A DNA stretch of 64,000 nucleotides from CALZIK01 sp945787635 (GTDB lineage: Bacteria > Acidobacteriota > Thermoanaerobaculia > Multivoradales > JAHEKO01). The DNA lies in contig CAMYNM010000009.1 in the NCBI GenBank assembly GCA_947259725.1, forward strand, positions 62,001-126,000, read 5' to 3'. Of this stretch, positions 15,239 to 23,432 are shown piece by piece; positions within the stretch are counted from its first letter, which is position 1, and every line of letters begins with the position of its first letter. A program made the position numbers and the translations under genes. Below the pieces are notes generated by a model, which saw only the letters and a list, made by a program, of their open reading frames with translations, ran no database searches and was not told the origin of the DNA.

Positions 15239-17545
15239 ATGCAACAGAAACTTTTTCCTGTCTCCCGGCGCCGAATGAGCGCCGTACTGGCCGGGCTCCT
15301 GCTGATCGCCGGCGTTCCGGCTGCGTTGGCGGTGGCCCAAACGACCGCGGCTTCCGCGGCCGAGGCATCGACCGAATCCGAGGATCAGCCCTCGGACTAC
15401 TTCTTCGGCGAAACCACAGTGACCGCGACCGGCACCGCGTCCGAGTCCTTCGAGATCGCGACTCCGGTGACGGTTCTCGACCGTGAGCGCATCGAACGCG
15501 AGGCGCCCTCGAATGCTTCCGAGCTGCTGCGCTTCGAGCCGGGAGTAGACATCAACGGGGTTGGGCCCAATCAGTCACGGCCGATCATTCGAGGGCAGCG
15601 CGGCCTGCGTGTCCTGTTCCTCGAGAACGGGCTGCGGATGAACAACGCCCGGCGGCAGACCGACTTCGGCGAGATTCCGGCTCTCGTGGATCTCGAAAGC
15701 GTCGAGACGGTCGAGGTCGTGCGCGGGCCGGCATCGGTCCTCTACGGCAGCGACGCGATCGGCGGAGTCTTGAATCTGCTGACTCGGCGTCCCCTGCTCG
15801 GCGGCGGGGCTGGCGTGTCTGGCTCGGCGGTGGCGCGCTACGGCTCCGCCGGGGACTCGGCTCGGCTCGAGGCCTCGCTGGTTCGCCAGGCGGACCGGAC
15901 TTCGTTTCGGCTGGGCGGCTCGATTCGAGACGCGAGTGACTACCAGGCGCCGAGCGGCAGATACGGTGCGATCGACCTCGACCGCGACGTCGACGTGGTG
16001 GATTCGGGCGTCGAGGACAACAGCGTCTTCGCGGTCGTTTCCCGCGCTCTGACCGACAGCCAGGAGCTGTTCGTGCGCTGGAATCGGTATCGCGCCAAGG
16101 ACATGGGCTTCGGCTTCGTGGAGCCCGATCTGCTGGGTAACGCCGAAGATTTCCGGATCCGGATCCAGTATCCATTCCAGGATTTCGACCGATTCACCCT
16201 TGGCTACGAGGGGTCGGGCTTCGACAGCGTGCTTGCGGACTCGGTCGAGGTGCAGAGCTACTTTCAATCCAACGAGCGTGGGCTCAACAACGACATCGAT
16301 ATCAACATCGGCCCGGTCGCGCCCGGTTTTCCCGACTCGGCGGTCGAAGCCGACACCGAGAACTTCACCGATCTCGACAGCTACGGGCTGCGCGCCGAGA
16401 CCATCAAGGCGGTCAACGACACTCACTTGATCACCTACGGTCTCGAATGGTGGACCGACGATTCGATCAACACCGACCGCTCGGTGACCACCACCCGGAT
16501 TCGCTTTCCGTTTCCGCCCTTCGAGGCGACGGACGTGATGACGGATACGGTCGCGAACGCCCCCAACGCCCAGAACGAGAGCCTGGGTCTCTTTGCCCAG
16601 GGCGAGGTCGAGCTCGCCGAGCGCGCGACGCTGACCGTCGGCGCCCGCTACCAGTCCGTCGAGACTCGTGCCGATTCCACTCCCGATTGGGATGTCACCG
16701 GGCTCGATTTCAAGGACAACAGCCTGGTCGGCGCCCTCAGCCTCATCTACCGGTTGAACGACCAGTGGCGAGTGACGGCATCGTATGGCTCGGCCTTCCG
16801 GGCGCCCAACATCGTCGAGCGGCTGTTCAACGGGCTCACGCCCGAGGGCGCCGGTTTTCAGATCCTCAACCCCGATCTGACCTCGGAGCAGAGCGACAAC
16901 ATCGACTTCGGCATCAAGTATCGCAACAACCGGGCGCTCGTCGAGCTGTTCGCGTTTCGCAACGACATCGACGACGGCGTGATTCAGTACTTTCTGAGCC
17001 CGGCGGAGATCGAGACGCTTCCGGCGGCCACCCAGGCCGAGATCCGGGACAGCGGCGTGCGCTTCGTGGTGCAGCAGCGCAACATCGACCGGTTGCGCTA
17101 CGAGGGGGTCGAGCTGCGGGTGGATGTCCGGACCGCCGACGCCTGGCATCTGGGCGGCAACTTCACCCACCTCGACGGCGAGCGGCTCGACAGCACCAAC
17201 CCGCCGACCGGTGACACGGTGACCGACAAGCTCAACCTCTACGCCCGCTGGATGCCCCTCGGGCGCGACTATTGGTTGGAATACCGGCTTCGTCATACTG
17301 GCGACGAGCGGGCGAACCTGGATCCGGGCGAGCCGATTCCTCCGGTTGGAGAGATCCTGCCGTCGTTCTCGGTTCACAACCTGAGCGGCGGATGGACGTT
17401 CAAGAGCGGATCGGCCGGGTCGCACGAGCTGGGCTTGATTCTGGCCAACCTGACCGACGAGCTCTATGCGGAGTTCTCCAACGCCACCTTCTTCAGGCCG
17501 CAGCCGGGAAGGAATGCCATCTTGACCTACCGGTTCCGGCGCTAG
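15239..17545 (+). CDS. TonB-dependent outer membrane receptor, haem-type features
   Basis: A 768-residue outer membrane receptor. The signal peptide (LAGLLLIAGVPAALAVAQ) is followed by a plug domain at about residues 55-180 with the hallmark VETVEVVRGPASVLYGSDAIGG split across its two motifs, then a 22-strand-type barrel ending in the terminal aromatic-rich strand (ILTYRFRR). The plug and the IDDGVIQYF/RYEGVEL features resemble haem/haemoglobin or lactoferrin-type receptors, but the substrate is not proven. The frame opens with GTG at 15227; the ATG at 15239 has AAAGGTG at proper spacing and is preferred. The haem-export/ccm genes downstream make a haem or iron substrate attractive. Confidence 0.88.
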   Translation: MQQKLFPVSRRRMSAVLAGLLLIAGVPAALAVAQTTAASAAEASTESEDQPSDYFFGETTVTATGTASESFEIATPVTVLDRERIEREAPSNASELLRFEPGVDINGVGPNQSRPIIRGQRGLRVLFLENGLRMNNARRQTDFGEIPALVDLESVETVEVVRGPASVLYGSDAIGGVLNLLTRRPLLGGGAGVSGSAVARYGSAGDSARLEASLVRQADRTSFRLGGSIRDASDYQAPSGRYGAIDLDRDVDVVDSGVEDNSVFAVVSRALTDSQELFVRWNRYRAKDMGFGFVEPDLLGNAEDFRIRIQYPFQDFDRFTLGYEGSGFDSVLADSVEVQSYFQSNERGLNNDIDINIGPVAPGFPDSAVEADTENFTDLDSYGLRAETIKAVNDTHLITYGLEWWTDDSINTDRSVTTTRIRFPFPPFEATDVMTDTVANAPNAQNESLGLFAQGEVELAERATLTVGARYQSVETRADSTPDWDVTGLDFKDNSLVGALSLIYRLNDQWRVTASYGSAFRAPNIVERLFNGLTPEGAGFQILNPDLTSEQSDNIDFGIKYRNNRALVELFAFRNDIDDGVIQYFLSPAEIETLPAATQAEIRDSGVRFVVQQRNIDRLRYEGVELRVDVRTADAWHLGGNFTHLDGERLDSTNPPTGDTVTDKLNLYARWMPLGRDYWLEYRLRHTGDERANLDPGEPIPPVGEILPSFSVHNLSGGWTFKSGSAGSHELGLILANLTDELYAEFSNATFFRPQPGRNAILTYRFRR

Positions 17546-17553
17546 GGGCTCAA

Positions 17554-17607
17554 AGCAGAACCGGTTGGGAGGGGACAGCGTTTCCGAGGTCCCCTCCCGG
17601 CTTGGTT
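17554..17607. repeat. REP-like element with 10-bp hairpin, copy B
   Basis: GGGAGGGGAC (17567-17576) pairs perfectly with GTCCCCTCCC (17589-17598) around a 12-base loop. The left flank AGCAGAACCGGTT matches the AGCAAAACCAGTC flank of the element at 8883. It starts 9 bases after the TonB receptor stop and may end that transcript. The GGGGAC...GTCCCC core resembles REP elements linked to RAYT transposases; no such transposase is in the window. The rest of 17608-17801 shows no gene. Confidence 0.65.
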
Positions 17608-17801
17608 TCCCGTGTTTTGGCGTCTTGGTCGGTGGGCGGGTCTCGAGCTATCCGGTTTCCTCTTGGGGATAGGCCCGCACCTGACGCAGCGAATAGGCTG
17701 GTGTGCCACCTCGGTGGAGGGTGACATCGGGTATTCGACAGGGTAGCGTCGCCACGCCAGCCGATAGTGGCGGCGCCGAGATCGGTCCGAGAAAGAGCGA
17801 A

Positions 17802-18479
17802 ATGAACCCGAGCGTCGTCACCTCCAACCTGGCCAAGCGCTTCGGGCACAAGTGGGCGTTGGCTCACGTCGATCTCGAGGTCGAGGCAGGCCAGGGCCTG
17901 TTGGTCGTGGGCGACAACGGCTCGGGCAAGACGACCCTGCTTCGACTGCTGGCCGGGCTGCTTCTTCCCACCCTCGGCAAAGTGGAGATCTTCGGCGCCC
18001 CTCCGCAGGAGCCGGGAAGCGGCGCTCGAGCCCGGCTCGGCCTGGTCGGCCACCAGGGCTATCTCTACGACGCCCTCAGTCCCCTGGAGACCCTGGAATT
18101 CTGGAATCGCCTGGCCGGCGGTGCGCGTTCGCCGGCCGACCTCGAGGCCCTGCTCGATCAGGCCGGTTTGGCGGCGGATCGGAATCGTCGGGTGGGCGGG
18201 TTTTCGGCGGGGATGCGCAAGCGATTGAGTATTCTGCGGCTTCACCTCGAGAAGCCCGATGTGGTTCTGCTAGACGAGCCGTTCTCGGCGCTCGACGAGG
18301 CCGGTCGGGGCTGGCTGCTGGGAACGCTTGCCGACCTCCGGCGGGGTGGTGCCACTTTGATCGTCGCTTCGCACGACCCCGAGCGCGCGGCGCCGCTGTG
18401 CGATCGTGCGATTCGGATGGACCAGGGGCAGGTCATCTGGCAGGGTGCGGCCTTCGGACAGGGATGGGCCGCTCGATGA
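17802..18479 (+). CDS. ccmA: Haem exporter ATP-binding protein CcmA
   Basis: A 225-residue ABC ATPase: Walker A GDNGSGKT, signature GGFSAGMRKR, Walker B VVLLDEP and the switch histidine in VASHDPE. Length and the adjoining ccmB identify it as CcmA, which powers release of haem-loaded CcmE with CcmB at the inner membrane. The frame opens at 17703 but the ATG at 17802, after GAAAGAGCGA, begins the conserved fold. Its stop overlaps the ccmB start (ATGA). Confidence 0.93.
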   Translation: MNPSVVTSNLAKRFGHKWALAHVDLEVEAGQGLLVVGDNGSGKTTLLRLLAGLLLPTLGKVEIFGAPPQEPGSGARARLGLVGHQGYLYDALSPLETLEFWNRLAGGARSPADLEALLDQAGLAADRNRRVGGFSAGMRKRLSILRLHLEKPDVVLLDEPFSALDEAGRGWLLGTLADLRRGGATLIVASHDPERAAPLCDRAIRMDQGQVIWQGAAFGQGWAAR

Positions 18480-19156
18480 GCGTCCTTGGCCAGGCGCTGG
18501 CGGTGGCGCGCAAGGACCTGTTGCTCGGGTGGCGTGGGCGGACCCGAACGCTGGCGGTCGCGCTCTTCGGCATGGTCACCCTGGTTCTCTTTTCCTTCGC
18601 GGTCGCCGCGGACGGCGAAGTCGGGGTATCCGCAGCCGCCGGTTTTCTGATCGTGGCGCTGCTTCTGAGCTCCATTCTGGCGCTCGAGGAGAGCTTTCGC
18701 CTGGAGGCCGAGGATCGAGCCATCGAAGGCTTATTGCTCCTGCCGGTTGACCCGGTCGCGATCTACTACGGCAAGGCGGTCGCCAACACGTTGCTGCTGG
18801 TTCTGCTTGGACCGATTCTGCTGTTCTTGACCGCGATCTTCTTTTCCCTGCAGCTCGATGGCGCGAATCTCGCGGGCCTTGCGGTTCTGTGGTTCCTGGC
18901 AGCCGCCGGAATCGCGGCTCCCGGAACGCTCTACGCCTCGATGACCTCTCGGCTGACCGGGCGTGACGTGATTCTGCCGCTGCTTCTCTTCCCGCTGACG
19001 CTTCCGATCCTGATGACCGGAGTGCGCAGCTTCGATCTGATCCTCCGCGGCGACGCGATGAGCCAGCTGAAGGGCTGGATCCTGCTCCTCACGGCTTTCG
19101 ATCTGGTCTACTGGATTCTGTGTGGGGCGCTGTTTTCGCGTACACTTGAAGAGTGA
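18476..19156 (+). CDS. ccmB: Haem exporter permease CcmB
   Basis: A 226-residue permease with six hydrophobic spans. The ARKDLLLGWRGR opening, the EESFRLEAEDRAIEGLLLLP loop and IYYGKAVANTLLLVLLGPI are typical of CcmB. The start at 18476 overlaps the ccmA stop by 4 bases; a second in-frame ATG at 18464 is possible. Its own stop overlaps the ccmC GTG. It forms the CcmAB transporter of System I. Confidence 0.92.
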   Translation: MSVLGQALAVARKDLLLGWRGRTRTLAVALFGMVTLVLFSFAVAADGEVGVSAAAGFLIVALLLSSILALEESFRLEAEDRAIEGLLLLPVDPVAIYYGKAVANTLLLVLLGPILLFLTAIFFSLQLDGANLAGLAVLWFLAAAGIAAPGTLYASMTSRLTGRDVILPLLLFPLTLPILMTGVRSFDLILRGDAMSQLKGWILLLTAFDLVYWILCGALFSRTLEE

Positions 19157-19836
19157 AAAAACTAATTTCAGGTATCGGATTGTTGGGGATTCTGTTGCTG
19201 CTCGTCGGCAGCTACATGGGTCTTTTCGTGGCTCCGCCCGAACGCCACATGGGAGAGGTGCAGCGGATCATGTACGTGCACGTACCGACAGCGTGGGTCG
19301 GCCTTTTGTGCGCGACTCTCGCCATGGTCTTCGCGGTCGCGTACCTGTGGACCTCGAACAGCAAGTGGGACGACCGCCTGGTCGGTGCGCTCGAAGTGAG
19401 CTTCCTGCTCGGCGGCCTGCTGCTGGTGCAGGGAATGCTCTGGGGAAGAGTGACCTGGGGGATCTGGTGGACCTGGGACGTGCGGCTGACGACTTCGCTC
19501 ATCATGTTCCTCCTGTTCGCGGGGATTCTCGCGCTGCGGGCGTTCGTGGAAGAGCCGTTGCGGCGGGCGACATGGTCGTCGGTCGCGACCATCGTCGCCT
19601 ACGTCGACGTGCCGCTGGTCTATTTTTGCGTCAAGTGGTTCAGGAGCCTGCATCAGGTGCAGTCGTCTCCGGAGACCGTGCATTCGTCCATGGTGGTGCC
19701 GTTGCGGGTGAACTCTTTCGCGATGCTCTTCATCGCGATCTGGCTGATCGCGTGGCGGGCACGAGTGGAGAGCAAGAGTCGTGGCGAAGAGCGGCCGCCG
19801 ACACGCCGCCAGGTGGAAGGAGAAGGTAATGTCTGA
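19153..19836 (+). CDS. ccmC: Haem-handling protein CcmC
   Basis: A 227-residue six-span protein with the tryptophan-rich haem motif VTWGIWWTWDVRLTTSLIMF and flanking haem-ligand histidines (MYVHVPTAW and the ETVHSSM stretch). CcmC loads haem onto CcmE in the periplasm. The GTG start overlaps the ccmB stop (GTGA). The C-terminal 25 residues are charged and overlap the next small gene by 8 bases. Confidence 0.94.
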   Translation: MKKLISGIGLLGILLLLVGSYMGLFVAPPERHMGEVQRIMYVHVPTAWVGLLCATLAMVFAVAYLWTSNSKWDDRLVGALEVSFLLGGLLLVQGMLWGRVTWGIWWTWDVRLTTSLIMFLLFAGILALRAFVEEPLRRATWSSVATIVAYVDVPLVYFCVKWFRSLHQVQSSPETVHSSMVVPLRVNSFAMLFIAIWLIAWRARVESKSRGEERPPTRRQVEGEGNV

Positions 19837-19987
19837 GGGACCCGAGGGCGTCATCGTAGGAGGCTGGCCGTTCGTGATTGCGGCCTATTCGATCACCGCC
19901 GCGGCACTGGCCCTGGCGATGGTCCGGCTGAGGATCCGGGAGACAAATGCGGATCACAAAAAGGAGCTCGAATCTCATGGCAAATAA
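19829..19987 (+). CDS. ccmD: Small membrane protein CcmD
   Basis: A 52-residue protein with a single span (WPFVIAAYSITAAALALAMV) and a charged cytosolic tail, in the standard ccmC-ccmD-ccmE position. CcmD helps release holo-CcmE from CcmABCD. GGAGAAGG precedes the ATG. It overlaps both neighbouring genes. Sequence identity in the family is low, so the call rests on topology and position. Confidence 0.82.
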   Translation: MSEGPEGVIVGGWPFVIAAYSITAAALALAMVRLRIRETNADHKKELESHGK

Positions 19988-20444
19988 CCCCTCACGCCGC
20001 AAGGCGATCTTCGCGGTGGCGATCGCTGCCGTCGCGGGTGTACTGGTTTTTCTCGCCGTCGGTGGTATCGGCGAGAACCTGGTCTACTACTGGAGCCCTA
20101 CCGAACTGGTCGCGGCCGGTGACGAAGCCTACGGAGCGACGGTCCGCCTGGGCGGACTGGTCGAGGCGGGAAGCGTGGTCCGCGGGGACGATGGACTCGA
20201 TCTCGCCTTCTCGGTAACCGACGGCACCGAGAGAGTCTCGGTGCGGGCGCATGCAGTGCCTCCGGCGATGTTTCGAGAGGGCATCGGCGTTCTGGTCGAA
20301 GGGCGGCTCGCGCCGGACGGCGTCTTCGAGACCAAGCGGCTGATGGTCAAGCACGACAACCAGTACCAGCCGCCGGAGGCGATGGACCAGCGCACGATGA
20401 AGGACCTGGTCGAGACCATGCAGTTCGAGGCCGACGACACTTGA
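19977..20444 (+). CDS. ccmE: Haem chaperone CcmE
   Basis: A 155-residue membrane-anchored OB-fold chaperone. One N-terminal span (KAIFAVAIAAVAGVLVFLAV) is followed by LVYYWSPTEL and the haem-attachment motif KHDNQYQPPE, with covalent-haem His126 and Tyr130. The ATG at 19977 follows AAGGAGCT and overlaps ccmD; its stop overlaps the TTG of ccmF. Confidence 0.95.
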   Translation: MANNPSRRKAIFAVAIAAVAGVLVFLAVGGIGENLVYYWSPTELVAAGDEAYGATVRLGGLVEAGSVVRGDDGLDLAFSVTDGTERVSVRAHAVPPAMFREGIGVLVEGRLAPDGVFETKRLMVKHDNQYQPPEAMDQRTMKDLVETMQFEADDT

Positions 20445-22375
20445 TCTCGACACTGGGGCAGGCCCTGGTCCTGATTTCGCTGCTGGCGTGCGCCGTCGGC
20501 ATACCGGCCGGGTACATTGCCGGCGCTCGTCGATCGACGGCCGGTCTGGTGCTGGTGCGCCGGATGGCGTGGCTCTATTGCGGCTCGATCGCGCTGGCGA
20601 CCCTGTTGATGGAGTATGCGCTCGTCACCCACGACTTCTCGGTGTCCTACGTCGCCCAGGTGGGGTCGCGCGCGACCCCGCTTCACATCACGATCGTCTC
20701 GCTGTGGTCCTCGCTCGAGGGCTCGATCCTGTTCTGGGCGTTCGTGATGGGCTGCTTTACCCTGGCGGTGGCGGTCTTTCAGAAGCGCGGTCACGAGGAC
20801 TACCTCGCCTACACGCTGGCGACGCTGTTTGTCGTCGGCGCTTTCTTCAGCTTCCTGATCTCAGGAGTGGCGAACCCGTTCAAGGGGACGCCGCTGCCGA
20901 TCCCGATGGACGGACCCGGGCCGAATCCCCTGCTTCAGAACCACCTCTTGATGATCATCCATCCGCCGATGCTCTACCTGGGGTACGTCGGCATGTCGGT
21001 ACCGTTCGCGATGGGTGTCGCGGCGCTTTTGCGCGGGCAGCTGGGGCCGACCTGGCTCTTGCCGCTTCGCAACTGGCTGCTGGTCCCGACCGCGTTTCTT
21101 TCGCTGGGCATCATGCTGGGCGGCTGGTGGTCGTACGAAGTGCTGGGATGGGGCGGCTACTGGGCCTGGGATCCGGTCGAGAACGCATCCTTCCTGCCCT
21201 GGCTGACGGCGGTGGCGGCGGTACATTCCGCCCTGGTCTTGCAACGCCGGGGCTCGCTCAAGGCGTGGACCGTCATCCTGGTGATGGTGTCTTTTCTGCT
21301 CACCATTCTGGGGACCTTCCTGACCCGCTCGGGGGTCGTCAACTCGGTTCACTCGTTCACCCAGAGCCCGATCGGGCCCTTCTTTCTGGGCTTCCTGGCG
21401 TTCTGCACACTCGGCGTGGTGGTCCTGCTCGCGATGCGCATCGACACCTTGGCGGCCGAGCCCCGCGAGGAATCGGTCTGGACCCGCGAGGGAGCGGTCT
21501 TGATCAACAACCTGCTGCTCGTGAGCTTGACCTTCACGGTTCTCATCGGCACGGTGTTTCCGATCATGGCCGAGGCGGTGAGGGGCGTGAAGCTGAGCGT
21601 CGGCGAGCCGTACTTCAACCGGATGGCGATTCCGGTGTTTCTGGCGCTGTTGCTCCTGATCGGCATGGGGCCGGCGCTACCCTGGGGAAAGACTCGCAAG
21701 GGCGGCGTCGGGAAGGCTCTGCTCCAACCCCTGCCGGCCGGGCTGATAGCCCTGGTGATTGCGTTCGCTTTCGGGGTGCGCGCCTGGCCTCTGCTCTTGA
21801 CCGTGGCCTTCACCGGCTATGCCTTGTGGGTCACCGCGAGGCGCGGTGCGGAGCCGGTGCTCCGCGCCAAGAGCCGAACCGACAAGCGCGCGCTGCGGAT
21901 TTTCGGCGGCTATCTCGCGCACTTCGGTCTCCTCGTGACGTTTCTGGCGATCGCGATCTCGGCGACCTATCAGGAGTCGACCGAGGCTACGGTCCGTCCC
22001 GGAGAGCCCTTCTCGGTCGGCGACTACGTTCTGACCGTCGAGGGCGTCGGCCTGGAGCAGCAGCCGCACCGAGCTTCGCAGATCGCCCAAGTGCAGGTGG
22101 AGAAGGCGGGCAAGGTCGTTGCCACGATGTCGCCGGCTCTCAATCAATACGACACCATGCGGGAACCGATCGGCACACCCGATGTCCGGACGACGATGTT
22201 TCACGATCTCTATCTGACACTGCAAAGCACCGGCCCGGATGGCGCCGTCGGTCTGCGGGCGATCGTCACGCCGGCGGTCGTCTGGATCTGGCTCGGCGTC
22301 CTGGTGATCGTCATCGGGACGGTCATGAGCCTCGCGTCCGGTAGCCGAAACGTCCCGTCCGCGGAGCCGGCATGA
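20441..22375 (+). CDS. ccmF: Haem lyase subunit CcmF
   Basis: A 644-residue polytopic protein. The WWD domain is present as GGWWSYEVLGWGGYWAWDP, with histidine ligands in MIIHPPMLYLGY and VNSVHSFTQSP. About 14-15 spans and a C-terminal periplasmic section match the family. With CcmH it attaches haem to apocytochromes. The TTG start overlaps the ccmE stop (TTGA); the ATGA at 22372 joins it to the thioredoxin gene. Confidence 0.95.
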   Translation: MISTLGQALVLISLLACAVGIPAGYIAGARRSTAGLVLVRRMAWLYCGSIALATLLMEYALVTHDFSVSYVAQVGSRATPLHITIVSLWSSLEGSILFWAFVMGCFTLAVAVFQKRGHEDYLAYTLATLFVVGAFFSFLISGVANPFKGTPLPIPMDGPGPNPLLQNHLLMIIHPPMLYLGYVGMSVPFAMGVAALLRGQLGPTWLLPLRNWLLVPTAFLSLGIMLGGWWSYEVLGWGGYWAWDPVENASFLPWLTAVAAVHSALVLQRRGSLKAWTVILVMVSFLLTILGTFLTRSGVVNSVHSFTQSPIGPFFLGFLAFCTLGVVVLLAMRIDTLAAEPREESVWTREGAVLINNLLLVSLTFTVLIGTVFPIMAEAVRGVKLSVGEPYFNRMAIPVFLALLLLIGMGPALPWGKTRKGGVGKALLQPLPAGLIALVIAFAFGVRAWPLLLTVAFTGYALWVTARRGAEPVLRAKSRTDKRALRIFGGYLAHFGLLVTFLAIAISATYQESTEATVRPGEPFSVGDYVLTVEGVGLEQQPHRASQIAQVQVEKAGKVVATMSPALNQYDTMREPIGTPDVRTTMFHDLYLTLQSTGPDGAVGLRAIVTPAVVWIWLGVLVIVIGTVMSLASGSRNVPSAEPA

Positions 22376-22890
22376 CACTCAACCGGAGAGTCATCCTGGT
22401 GGGAGCGGTGATCACGCTGCCGCTACTCTTGTTCCTTGCGGTGTCGTTGCGGTTCGACCCCCGGGAGATTCCGTCGCCGCTCGTGGGCGCTCCTGCACCC
22501 GACTTCGAGCTGCGATCGTTGGATGGCGAGCCGGTTCGATTGTCGGCGCTTCGCGGTCAGCCGGTGTTGATCAACTTCTGGGCGACCTGGTGTCAGCCGT
22601 GCATCGCGGAGCATCCGGTGCTGGTTGACGGAGCGCGCCGCTACTCAGGCCGCGCTCATTTCCTGGGGATCATCTATCAGGACGAGCCGGAGATGATCCA
22701 GCGCTTCATTGCGGCCCGCGGCGGATGGGGCAGGACACTGGTGGATCCGGGCGTCAAGGTAGCGCTCTCCTACGGCGTCTACGGCGCTCCCGAGACTTTC
22801 ATCGTGGACAAGGACGGAGTCATTGTCGAGAAGGTCACCGGGCCGACCAGCCGTAGGCACCTGGACGCCTTGCTGGGGCCCTTGCTGTGA
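22372..22890 (+). CDS. ccmG: Periplasmic thioredoxin CcmG/DsbE
   Basis: A 172-residue thioredoxin-fold protein anchored by one N-terminal span. The active site is WCQPC (Cys74, Cys77) in FWATWCQPCIAEHP, with the cis-Pro region GVYGAPETF and the conserved PAPDFELRSLDG start. It reduces apocytochrome CXXCH cysteines for haem ligation. Overlaps ccmF by 4 bases and ccmH by 4 bases. Confidence 0.94.
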   Translation: MTLNRRVILVGAVITLPLLLFLAVSLRFDPREIPSPLVGAPAPDFELRSLDGEPVRLSALRGQPVLINFWATWCQPCIAEHPVLVDGARRYSGRAHFLGIIYQDEPEMIQRFIAARGGWGRTLVDPGVKVALSYGVYGAPETFIVDKDGVIVEKVTGPTSRRHLDALLGPLL

Positions 22891-23432
22891 ACGTGAGAAG
22901 CTCTTTTCATGTCGTTGTCCTGCTTGCCCTGGCGTTGATCGCGGCATCCGCTGCGGTCGCTCAGCCCGCGGAAAGCCCGTCGATCGGACTGGCCCGGGAG
23001 CTTGTTGGGGAGCCGGCGGGAGAGCCTCTCTCGGGCGCCGCGCTCGACCTCGAGACGCACGACGTGGCGGCGCTCATGCGCTGCCCGGTGTGCCAGGGTC
23101 TGTCGGTGGCCGACTCACCCACGACATCCGCCATCGCGATGCGGGAGGAGGCCCGCGAGCTTTTGGCGGCCGGGTTCTCCGGGGAGCAGGTGCTGGCCTA
23201 TTTCGAGCGCTCGTACGGCGAGTTCATTCGCCTTTCGCCCAAGCCCGAAGGATTCAATCTGGTGGTTTGGGTCCTGCCGGTCGCGGCTCTCGTCGTGGGT
23301 GCTCTGATTGTCGGTCTGAGGATTCGCCGTCGCGTGCGCGATGCGTCCGACGACCTGGAAGACGCGGCCGAAGCGATTCCGGAGGACCTCGCCGCCTACG
23401 CCGAGCGCGTTCGCAAGGAGGTGTCGGAGTGA
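22887..23432 (+). CDS. ccmH: Cytochrome c maturation protein CcmH
   Basis: A 181-residue protein: signal peptide, periplasmic CcmH domain with MRCPVCQGLSVADS (Cys66, Cys69), then a membrane span (VVWVLPVAALVVGALIVGL) and a charged C-terminal tail. It passes reducing equivalents to apocytochrome c. The GTG start overlaps the ccmG stop. There is a longer than usual linker between signal and motif. Confidence 0.92.
   Translation: MNVRSSFHVVVLLALALIAASAAVAQPAESPSIGLARELVGEPAGEPLSGAALDLETHDVAALMRCPVCQGLSVADSPTTSAIAMREEARELLAAGFSGEQVLAYFERSYGEFIRLSPKPEGFNLVVWVLPVAALVVGALIVGLRIRRRVRDASDDLEDAAEAIPEDLAAYAERVRKEVSE

Noticed and set aside
15575..17425. A 616-codon minus-strand frame inside the TonB receptor gene
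   Set aside because: Antisense shadow of a well-recognised receptor; no domain and no ribosome-binding site.
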